From positions 1-14,072 of the forward strand of contig CAZGTQ010000211.1 in assembly GCA_964528575.1 (NCBI GenBank): 14,072 bases of DNA. Direction: 5' to 3'. The notes beneath the pieces were generated by a model that was not told the DNA's origin, did no database searches, and saw nothing but the letters and a program-made list of their open reading frames with translations. Every line of letters starts with the position of its first letter. Within the stretch, counting starts at the first letter, position 1. The stretch comes from CAZGTQ01 sp964528575. GTDB lineage: Bacteria; Planctomycetota; UBA1135; GCA-002686595. The position numbers and the translations under genes are program-made. Of the stretch, positions 7,129 to 13,268 are shown piece by piece.

Positions 7129-9045
7129 ATGAAACCGATCTTCGCGACGATCGCCCTCCTGCTCGGGGCCTCTCACCTGTCGGCACAGAGCTCGCCGCCG
7201 CCGTTCATCAGCTATCAGGGTCGCTTGCTCGACATCGCGAGCCAGCCGGTCACGCAAGCCGGCGTGCAGGTGACGTTCAGCATCTACGACGCCCCCGCGG
7301 GCGGCACGCAGCTCTACACCGAGACGCAGACGCTCGACGTGCAGGCCGGCCTGCTCAGCGCGCAGATCGGCGCGAGCACGCCGCTGCCGCTCTCGATCTT
7401 CGAGGCCCAGAACGAGCTGTATCTCGGCATCACGTTCGCCGCGGACCCGGAGATGGTGCCGCGGCACCGCCTCGCGAGCGTGCCGTTCGCGATCCGTGCA
7501 GAGAGCGCGCGCAACGCCGACGACGTCCTGGGCAACGACATCAACCCGAACAGCGTCACGGTCAACGGCCTGCCGGTGATCGACGCGAGCGGCCAGTGGA
7601 TCGGCAGCCCGGCCGGCCTCCAGGGGCCGACGGGCCCGGCCGGCGCCGACGGGCCGTCCGGCCCCGCGGGCGCGGACGGGCCGACCGGTCCGGCCGGTGT
7701 CGACGGCGCGACGGGCCCCGCCGGCTCCACGGGTCCCGCGGGCGCTGCCGGCGCCACCGGGCCCGCCGGCGCCGATGGCACTCCGGGAACTCCGGGCCCG
7801 ACGGGTCCGGCCGGTCCGACCGGTCCCTCGGGCGGTCCTGCCGGCCCGACCGGCCCCGCGGGAGCCGCGGGCCCCACCGGTCCGGCCGGTCCGAGCGGAC
7901 CGGCGGGCGCGACGGGCGCCGACGGAGCGCCGGGCGCCACGGGTGCCGCCGGTACGACCGGCCCGGCGGGTCCCACGGGAGCCGCCGGCGCAACGGGCGC
8001 CGACGGCGCAGACGGCCTCGACGGTGCGACCGGCCCGGCGGGAGCGACCGGCTCCGCGGGCGCGACGGGTGCGGCGGGCCCCGCGGGAGCGACCGGCCCG
8101 GCCGGCGCAGCGGGACCGACCGGTGCAGCAGGCGCCGCGGGACCGACTGGTGCGGCAGGCGCCGCGGGCCCGAGCGGGCCGGCGGGCGCGACGGGTGCCA
8201 CCGGCCCGGCCGGAGCTGCCGGCCCGACCGGTGCAGCGGGACCGGCAGGCGCGGACGGCGCGGCGGGCGCGACCGGCCCGCTCGGTCCCACCGGACCCGC
8301 CGGCGCGGCGGGTCCGACCGGCGCAGCCGGCGCGGCGGGTCCGACCGGCGCGGACGGAGCGGACGGAGCGGACGGAGCGACCGGCGCCGCGGGCGCGACG
8401 GGTCCGGCCGGTGCAACGGGCACCGCGGGTCCGACGGGCGCGGCCGGGGCGGACGGAGCGACCGGCGTCGCGGGCGCGACCGGCCCCGCTGGTCCTGCGG
8501 GCCCGACGGGAGCCGCGGGAGCGACCGGAGCGGCCGGCCCGACGGGACCGGTCGGAGCTCAAGGCGCGAACGGCGCAACGGGCGCGACCGGCCCCGCCGG
8601 AACGACCGGCGCGCAGGGTCCGACCGGCGCGACGGGCGCGCCCGGGCTCAACGGCCCCCGCTTCGAGGACGACGGCATCACCGGCTGGGGCGTCGACGCC
8701 GCCGACGGTGCGCAGGAGCTCGTCGCCTTCCCGATCGTCGCGGGCGGACAGGGCATCGAGTCGATCCGCATCTACGGCGAGGACACCTCGGTGACGTACA
8801 CCGTGTACAACGTCGACGCGGCGACCGGCACGCCCTCGACGCTCGGCAGCGGCAACGTCGGCTCGCTCGTCGACATCACGCTGTATCTCGACACGACGAA
8901 GACGTCGTACCTGATGATCCGCGTCAACGTCAGCAACGCGTCGACGCAGACGATCTACGGCGGCACGCTCTACCTGAACGACGCCGGAACGAACCCCGCA
9001 TCGGTGGTGCTGCGGCCCGCCGACTTCATGGTCAACGACGACTAG
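7129..9045 (+). CDS. Secreted collagen-like protein with 116 Gly-X-Y triplets
   Basis: This 638-aa protein has a signal peptide (MKPIFATIALLLGASHLSAQ, cleavage near residue 20). Residues about 25-125 form an N-terminal domain of the type FISYQGRLLD...TQLYTETQTLDVQAG...LYLGITFAADPEMVPRHRLASVPFAIRAE, common ahead of repeat regions in secreted bacterial proteins. VTVNGLPVIDASGQWIGSP links it to the collagen-like region at 163-511. That region has 116 Gly-X-Y triplets, mainly GPT, GPA, GAA, GAT and GAD, with a single one-residue interruption (extra Gly at about 235). Pro is mostly in X and Thr, Ala or Asp in Y. There is no Lys, Arg or Glu before the final GPR, so the rod is acidic. Residues 512-638 form a beta-rich, uncharacterised C-terminal domain that may trimerise or bind, like the C-terminal heads of other bacterial collagens. 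A triple-helical surface or extracellular fibre is inferred. Thr-rich GPT triplets are glycosylated in Bacillus BclA; whether that happens here is unknown. Confidence 0.93.
   Translation: MKPIFATIALLLGASHLSAQSSPPPFISYQGRLLDIASQPVTQAGVQVTFSIYDAPAGGTQLYTETQTLDVQAGLLSAQIGASTPLPLSIFEAQNELYLGITFAADPEMVPRHRLASVPFAIRAESARNADDVLGNDINPNSVTVNGLPVIDASGQWIGSPAGLQGPTGPAGADGPSGPAGADGPTGPAGVDGATGPAGSTGPAGAAGATGPAGADGTPGTPGPTGPAGPTGPSGGPAGPTGPAGAAGPTGPAGPSGPAGATGADGAPGATGAAGTTGPAGPTGAAGATGADGADGLDGATGPAGATGSAGATGAAGPAGATGPAGAAGPTGAAGAAGPTGAAGAAGPSGPAGATGATGPAGAAGPTGAAGPAGADGAAGATGPLGPTGPAGAAGPTGAAGAAGPTGADGADGADGATGAAGATGPAGATGTAGPTGAAGADGATGVAGATGPAGPAGPTGAAGATGAAGPTGPVGAQGANGATGATGPAGTTGAQGPTGATGAPGLNGPRFEDDGITGWGVDAADGAQELVAFPIVAGGQGIESIRIYGEDTSVTYTVYNVDAATGTPSTLGSGNVGSLVDITLYLDTTKTSYLMIRVNVSNASTQTIYGGTLYLNDAGTNPASVVLRPADFMVNDD
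7615..8661 (+). repeat. Gly-X-Y coding repeat with recent tandem duplications
   Basis: This is a low-complexity 9-bp-periodic region encoding the collagen-like rod. Some units are nearly identical in DNA. The 27-bp units at 8112-8138 and 8139-8165 (both coding GPTGAAGAA) differ at two positions, and GCGGACGGA occurs three times in a row at 8350-8376 (coding ADG). This points to growth by slippage or unequal crossing-over. All changes are multiples of 9 bp except the single-codon interruption at 7831-7833. Confidence 0.9.
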
Positions 9046-9080
9046 CACCACGACCGACCTGCGGCCGACCACCTCGTGAC

Positions 9081-9120
9081 GGGGCGGCCCTCCGGCGCCG
9101 GAGGGCCGCCCCGCTTCGTT
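9081..9120 (+). terminator. Perfect 16-bp palindromic terminator after the collagen-like gene
   Basis: GGGGCGGCCCTCCGGC (9081-9096) is followed directly by its exact reverse complement (9097-9112). As RNA it would form a 14-bp or longer stem with a tiny loop, then GCTTCGTT, a weak T-rich tail. It starts 35 bases after the TAG at 9045. It probably ends the surface-protein operon and, because it is palindromic, may also stop transcription coming from the minus-strand DUF1800-LapA operon. Confidence 0.8.
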
Positions 9121-9130
9121 GCACCCACGC

Positions 9131-9214
9131 AGCGACGGCCTGGCAGCGACGGTCTGGCGGCGACGGTCTGGCCGCGACGGTCTGGCCGCGACGGTCTGGC
9201 AGCGACAGTTCAGG
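9131..9214. repeat. 14-bp tandem repeat, five good units and one degenerate
   Basis: Five consecutive units with consensus NGCGACGGTCTGGC lie at 9131-9144, 9145-9158, 9159-9172, 9173-9186 and 9187-9200. The units at 9173 and 9187 are identical; the others differ only at the first base, plus one C in place of T in the first unit. A sixth segment (9201-9214) matches at 9 of 14 positions and runs into the last codons of the LapA-type gene. The unit is not a multiple of 3 and no gene uses it. It is a minisatellite between the terminator and a convergent gene. Confidence 0.9.
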
Positions 9215-9413
9215 CGCTCTTCTTCGCGCGCAGCGTGAGCGTGAGCAGGCCGAGCCCGTAGCCGATCAGGAGCGTCGAGAACAGCAGCGCGGCGCGCGGC
9301 ATCGAGACGGTGACGAACAGGAGCCGCGTGTCGACCGACTCGGTGTTCTGCAGGACGACGATCAGGACCAGGAGCGCGACGGCGCCGATCAGGATGGCCT
9401 TGGGCTTGTTCAT
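9210..9413 (-). CDS. LapA-domain (DUF1049) small membrane protein
   Basis: This 67-aa protein has two membrane segments: about 6-21 (AILIGAVALLVLIVVL) and about 39-60. Between them is QNTESVDTRLLFVTVSMP. The Q-N-T...V...FL...V..P spacing and the following GYGLGLLTL helix match the LapA/DUF1049 family (LapA is lipopolysaccharide assembly protein A in E. coli). The tail RAKKSA is basic and should be cytoplasmic. The ATG at 9411-9413 is preceded by GGAGAG at a good distance, and the gene starts 17 bp after the DUF1800 stop on the same strand, so the two are probably cotranscribed. In E. coli LapA works with LapB (a TPR protein) in LPS control; no LapB-like partner lies here. The envelope role is inferred from the family only. 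Confidence 0.85.
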   Translation of the reverse strand: MNKPKAILIGAVALLVLIVVLQNTESVDTRLLFVTVSMPRAALLFSTLLIGYGLGLLTLTLRAKKSA

Positions 9414-9430
9414 GCTCTCCGGAGCGGGGG

Positions 9431-11083
9431 TCAGCGCTGGACGGCGTACTCGGGCGAGCTCATCACGAGGAAGAGCACGTCGCGCACCAGGATGTCCCGC
9501 TCGCCCTCGCGTGCCAAGTGCTCGAGCACGACGGCGCGCAGCTCGTCCGACATCGGCCGGCCGAGCAGGAGCAGCTCGAGGTGCTGCACGAGCTCCTCGT
9601 CGTCGAGCTCGGACTCGTACGACGCGTCGATCACCATGCCCGGCACGTCGGGCGCGTCGTACGGGTCCGCGACCCACAGGTTCGGCGTCACGTCGAACTC
9701 CGTCCGCCAGGGCTCCATGCCGGGCCTCGCGTGGATGCGCGCGAGCAGCTCGTTGGTCGTGCGCGTGAGGTACGTGTGCGTCGCGAGCGCGAGCTCCGGC
9801 GCCGCGAGCCCCGCCTCCGACAGCTCGCCCGGCGGCTCGTGATCGGGCCGGTAGAAGTTGAACACCGTCGGCGAGCGCAGCGGCGCCTGGCCGATCACGC
9901 GGTCCGGCCACGGGAAGTCGACCCAGCCCGAGCTCGACTCGCCGGCGAACGCGCGCCACAGCGCGGTGAAGCGCAGGAGCGGCTCGCGCGGCTTGCCGAA
10001 CGTCTCGGGCTGCGCGGCCCGCGGCGCGCGCGCCTCCGGGTCGAGCAGCACCGCGCGCACGACCGCCGCGAGGTTGCCGCGCACGCCCGAGCCGTCGTCG
10101 GCGAAGACCTTCGCGACGCGCTCCACGTACGCGGGCGAGGGGTTGCTCGTCACGAGGCGTTGGATGAGCTGGCGGCCGAGGAACGGGCCCACGTTCGGGT
10201 GCTGCTCGAGCAGCCGCACGACGGTCTCGAGGTCCTCGCGCGCCGTCTCTCCGCCCTCGGTGCGGTGGCCGCCGACGAGGCGCTTGGGATCGTCGTCGTG
10301 GTACTCGTCCCACGGCTTCATCGGGACGCCGCTCGGATTGGTGTAGCGCCACTCGTCCGCCTCGGCGTAGTTCCAGCCGGTGAACGCGTGCGCGAGCCCC
10401 TCGACGATCGCCTGGTCGTACGTCGGCAGCGGCGCGCCGTCGGAGCCGCGCTGGGGCGTCCCGTCCTGCGCGAGCCGGACGAGGCCGATCGAGAAGAGCT
10501 GCATCACCTCGCGCGCGTAGTTCTCGTCGGGATAGACGTTCCGCTGGGGGTCGGGCTTCTCGTTCTGCAGCATCGAGAGGTAGCCACCCATCTGCGGGTT
10601 GAGCGTCACCGCCTCGAGCAGCTCGCCGTACGTCCCGAACGCGTGCTCGAGCAGCAGGTCGTAGTAGCCGGCGAGCTCGCTCAGGTGGTACGCGATCGCA
10701 TCCGCGCGGTCGGAGACGACGAAGACCTGCGAGAGCGCCCAGGCGACCCGCTGGCGGAGCTGGTCGGGCGCCTCGAGCGAGCGGCGCCACCAGACCTCGA
10801 CGCGGAAGTCGTAGTTCGGCCGCTTCTCGCCTTCGGCCGCGAGCTGGTCGACGAGCTGTTGGTGGAACGTCGCCGGCAGCGCCATCTGCTCGTCGATCCA
10901 CACCGCGGCCCCGAGCGCCGCGACGCGCTCGATCTGGGCGCGCGTCGGCCCGAACGTCGCCTGCTGCAGCAGGCGCGAGGCGTCGATCCGCGCGGCGCGC
11001 TCGGCGGGGCTCTCGCCGCGCCCGCACGCGCCCGCGAGCAGGCCTAGGACGGCGAGGACCACGATCGTTCGGCGCGGATGCAT
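9431..11083 (-). CDS. DUF1800 family exported protein
   Basis: This 550-aa protein has a signal peptide ending in LLGLLAGAC (C20), possibly a lipoprotein site, though Ala at -3 is not the usual Leu. The family signature is clear: RLLQQATFGPTRAQIE (37-52), WWRRSLEAPDQLRQRVAWALSQVF (98-121), ENYAREVMQLFSIGL (187-201) and AFTGWNYAE (about 232-240), with RQLIQRLVTSNPSPAYV and PTVFNFYRPDHE further on. DUF1800 proteins are widespread and abundant in planctomycetes and similar bacteria. They often lie next to a DUF1501 (sulfatase-like) gene, and their biochemical role is not established. No DUF1501 gene is present here; the downstream partner is the LapA-type gene at 9413. The ATG at 11081-11083 is preceded by purine-rich AGAGAGAG. 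Confidence 0.93.
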   Translation of the reverse strand: MHPRRTIVVLAVLGLLAGACGRGESPAERAARIDASRLLQQATFGPTRAQIERVAALGAAVWIDEQMALPATFHQQLVDQLAAEGEKRPNYDFRVEVWWRRSLEAPDQLRQRVAWALSQVFVVSDRADAIAYHLSELAGYYDLLLEHAFGTYGELLEAVTLNPQMGGYLSMLQNEKPDPQRNVYPDENYAREVMQLFSIGLVRLAQDGTPQRGSDGAPLPTYDQAIVEGLAHAFTGWNYAEADEWRYTNPSGVPMKPWDEYHDDDPKRLVGGHRTEGGETAREDLETVVRLLEQHPNVGPFLGRQLIQRLVTSNPSPAYVERVAKVFADDGSGVRGNLAAVVRAVLLDPEARAPRAAQPETFGKPREPLLRFTALWRAFAGESSSGWVDFPWPDRVIGQAPLRSPTVFNFYRPDHEPPGELSEAGLAAPELALATHTYLTRTTNELLARIHARPGMEPWRTEFDVTPNLWVADPYDAPDVPGMVIDASYESELDDEELVQHLELLLLGRPMSDELRAVVLEHLAREGERDILVRDVLFLVMSSPEYAVQR

Positions 11084-11104
11084 GGGCTCTCTCTCTAGTC
11101 CGCT

Positions 11105-11130
11105 GGAGCGCGCGAGCGTACACGCGCTCC
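11105..11130. repeat. Inverted repeat GGAGCGCG / CGCGCTCC
   Basis: GGAGCGCG (11105-11112) and CGCGCTCC (11123-11130) are exact inverted copies with a 10-nt spacer holding GCGTACAC. It overlaps the proposed -10 box of the DUF1800 gene, so it could be an operator for both divergent genes or an RNA hairpin. It has 8 bp per arm in GC-rich DNA, so chance is possible. Confidence 0.5.
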
Positions 11131-11139
11131 GCGGTCCCT

Positions 11140-11157
11140 GTCACGCCGGGCCGTGAC
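11140..11157. repeat. Inverted repeat GTCACG / CGTGAC
   Basis: GTCACG (11140-11145) and CGTGAC (11152-11157) are exact inverted copies with a 6-nt spacer, a layout usual for dimeric regulator sites. It overlaps the proposed -35 box of the DUF1800 gene. Confidence 0.45.
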
Positions 11158-11188
11158 CGGGCGGCTGCGGCCGCGCTAGCCCAGGTCC

Positions 11189-13240
11189 GTGCCCCTCCAC
11201 TCCGGCTCCCGGGCCCCCGTCGCCGTCTTCGCGCTCGCGCTCGCCGTACGCGTCGCGTACGTCCTCGAGCTGCGCGGGCACGACCTGTTCGCCGTGAAGC
11301 TCGGCGACGCCGCGTTCTTCGACGCGTGGGCGCGCCGGATCGCGGCCGGAGAGCTCGTCGGCGAGGGAGCGTACTACCAGGCACCGGGCTACGCCTGGTT
11401 CCTCGGAGCCGTGTACGCCGTCCTCGGCGCGTCGACGCTCGCCGCGCGCCTCGTCCAGGCTGCGCTCGGCGCGGCGGCGTGCGCGCTCGTCGCGCTCGCC
11501 GCCGGCCGCGTCGCGACGCCGCGGACGGGCGCCGTCGCCGGAGCGCTCCTCGCGCTCCACGCGCCGGCGATCGCGCTCGAGGGGATGCTCGTGCGCGACG
11601 CGCTCGCGCTCTTCGGCGTCGCGCTGCTGTTCAGCGCGCTGACGCGGCCGCCGAGCGCGCTTCGCGCCGCGGCGGTCGGGGCGCTCGCCGTCTCGCTCGC
11701 GCTCGTGCGCGAGAACATGGTCGTCCTGGCGCCGATCGCGCTCGTGTGGCTCGCGCGCGGCGGGCGCGGCGGCCGCGGCGTCCGAGCGCGGCTCGCGGGC
11801 GCCGCGCTCCTCGGCGCCCTCCTCGCGCTGTCCCCGCTCGTCGCGCGCAACGTCGCCGCGGGCGTCGCGCCGCTCGCCGCGAGCTCCAACCTCGGGCAGA
11901 ACCTGTGGATCGGCAACCATCCCGGCGCGGACGGGCTCTTCGTCCCGTTCCGGCCGGGTCGCGCGGCGCCGGACGAGGAGCGCGCCGACGCGGAGCAGCT
12001 CGCCGAGGCCGCGCTCGGCCGGCAACTCGAGCCGGGCGAGGTCTCCGCGCACTGGCGCGACCGCGCGCTCGCGTGGATGCGCGCCGAGCCGGCCGCCGCG
12101 CTCGCGCTCTTCGCGCGCAAGGCGCGTCTGCTCGTGCACGACGAGGAGTGGATGGACGTGCAGAGCTACGCGTTCTGCCGGCGCGAGTCGCGCGTTCTGG
12201 GAGCGCTCGGCATCCTCTTCCGCGGCGGCGTGCTCGTCGCGCTGGCGTGCGCCGGCGCCGTCGCCGGGTGGAGCGAGCGCCGCCGGCTCGCCCTCCCGTA
12301 CCTCGCGCTCGCGCTACTCCTCGCGACCACGGCGGCGTTCTTCGTGTTCGGCCGCTTCCGCGCGCCGCTCTGGCCGTTCCTCGCGACGTTCGCCGCCGTC
12401 GGCCTCGTCGCGATCCTCGAGCGCGCGCGGACCGAGCCGCGCCGGCTCGTCGCGCCGCTGGCGGCGCTCGCGCTCGGCGCGCTCGTCGCGTTCGCCCCGA
12501 CCGGCGTCGTCGACGACCCGATCGCCGCGACGCACGCGAACCTCGGCGCCGCGCTCCGCGCCGCGGGGGAGCGCGACGCCGCGGAGCACCACCTGCGCGC
12601 GGCGCTCGCGCGACAGCCGGACGATCCCGACGCGCACGACGCCGTGCTCGCGCTCGCGGAGGTGGAGCTCGCGCGCGGCGCACGGGATGCGGCGCGCGCG
12701 CGGCTCGCCGAAATCGATCCCGCAGGCCTGGCGCCGGACGAGCAGCACCGCCTCGGCCGGCTGTTGCGCGCCGCGGACGCGATCGAGGCGGCGGAGGCCG
12801 CGTACCGCGCGTCGCTCGCCGCGCGCGACGACGCCGACGTGCGCAACGACCTCGGCTGGCTGCTCCAGGTGACCGGCCGGCTGCTCGAGGCGGCGCAGGA
12901 GTACGAGCGCGCGCTCGAGCTCGACGGCGGCGCGACGGACGCGCTGTTCAACCTCGCGCGCCTGCGCAGCGCGGCGCCCGACCCGGCGCTGCGCGACGGA
13001 GAGCAAGCGCTCGCTCTCGCCGCGCGCGCCGCGGAGCGCTTCGGCTCCGACGACGTCGACGTGCTCGACGTGCGCGCGATGGCGCTCGCGGAGCTGGGCC
13101 GCTTCGGCGAGGCGACCGCGATGGCCTGGCGCGCGGCGCGACGCGCCCAGGAGCTCGGCCGCTCCGAGGGCGCGCGCGAGTGCGCCCGGCGCGCGCGATG
13201 GTACGCCGCGGGCCGCCCCCTGCGCTTCGGGACGGAGTGA
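11189..13240 (+). CDS. GT-C (GT39/PMT-like) membrane glycosyltransferase with C-terminal TPR region
   Basis: This 683-aa protein has a membrane part and a soluble helical part. The N-terminal half has many hydrophobic helices (about 10-27, 66-80, 85-106, 113-130, 136-150, 158-173, 176-189, 202-220), then about 337-360, 368-387, 393-411 and 420-437. The first loop has KLGDAAFFDAWARRIA (37-52) and YYQAPGYAWFLGAVY (62-76), the acidic and YxxP-type motifs of GT-C enzymes that use lipid-linked sugars. SNLGQNLWIGNHPGADGLF (233-251) and VFGRFRAPLWPFLATF (386-401) also fit this group. Residues about 445-680 contain TPR-like helices (LGAALRAAGERDAAEHHLRAALA; LGWLLQVTGRLLEAAQEYERALEL). It probably transfers a sugar to a protein or lipid on the outer face; donor and acceptor are unknown. 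The GTG at 11189 is chosen because an in-frame TAG lies 12 bases upstream at 11177 and the first helix follows; its ribosome-binding site is weak. Confidence 0.82.
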   Translation: MPLHSGSRAPVAVFALALAVRVAYVLELRGHDLFAVKLGDAAFFDAWARRIAAGELVGEGAYYQAPGYAWFLGAVYAVLGASTLAARLVQAALGAAACALVALAAGRVATPRTGAVAGALLALHAPAIALEGMLVRDALALFGVALLFSALTRPPSALRAAAVGALAVSLALVRENMVVLAPIALVWLARGGRGGRGVRARLAGAALLGALLALSPLVARNVAAGVAPLAASSNLGQNLWIGNHPGADGLFVPFRPGRAAPDEERADAEQLAEAALGRQLEPGEVSAHWRDRALAWMRAEPAAALALFARKARLLVHDEEWMDVQSYAFCRRESRVLGALGILFRGGVLVALACAGAVAGWSERRRLALPYLALALLLATTAAFFVFGRFRAPLWPFLATFAAVGLVAILERARTEPRRLVAPLAALALGALVAFAPTGVVDDPIAATHANLGAALRAAGERDAAEHHLRAALARQPDDPDAHDAVLALAEVELARGARDAARARLAEIDPAGLAPDEQHRLGRLLRAADAIEAAEAAYRASLAARDDADVRNDLGWLLQVTGRLLEAAQEYERALELDGGATDALFNLARLRSAAPDPALRDGEQALALAARAAERFGSDDVDVLDVRAMALAELGRFGEATAMAWRAARRAQELGRSEGARECARRARWYAAGRPLRFGTE

Positions 13241-13242
13241 CA

Positions 13243-13268
13243 GCGCGTCAGCGCGCGAGCTCGCGCGC
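13243..13268. other. GC palindromes at a tail-to-tail gene junction
   Basis: Only 7 bases (13241-13247) separate the TGA of the plus-strand gene from the stop of the minus-strand gene. GCGCG...CGCGC (13243-13254, around the TCA stop) and the exact 18-bp palindrome GCGCGCGAGCTCGCGCGC (13251-13268, inside the last codons of the E1 gene) could form hairpins in transcripts from either side. There is no T-run, so their use as terminators is uncertain. Confidence 0.3.

Larger units (their letters stand above)
11084..11188. promoter_or_regulatory. Divergent regulatory region between DUF1800 and the GT-C gene
   Basis: These 105 bp separate the two starts. For the minus-strand gene, GTGACA (reverse complement of 11139-11144; 5 of 6 against TTGACA) and TACGCT (reverse complement of 11115-11120) are 18 bp apart, which would place the start about 25 bases before the ATG. 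No clear promoter is seen for the plus-strand gene. Two inverted repeats overlap these boxes (given separately). Confidence 0.4.

Noticed and set aside
7314..8423. Minus-strand open frame with Pro-Ala-Pro-Val repeats opposite the collagen-like gene
   Set aside because: It is the reverse complement of the Gly-X-Y repeat. It has no start signal, and the plus-strand gene has a signal peptide and globular domains.
6010..9072. Long minus-strand open frame across the IPT and collagen-like genes
   Set aside because: It is low-complexity Arg/Gly/Ala sequence overlapping two well-supported genes; it is a composition artefact.
9131..9214. Possible CRISPR array
   Set aside because: The 14-bp units are directly adjacent with no spacers, and there are no cas genes in the window.
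11171..11178. GCGGCCGC-like palindrome before the GT-C gene
   Set aside because: Such short GC palindromes occur by chance throughout DNA of this composition.
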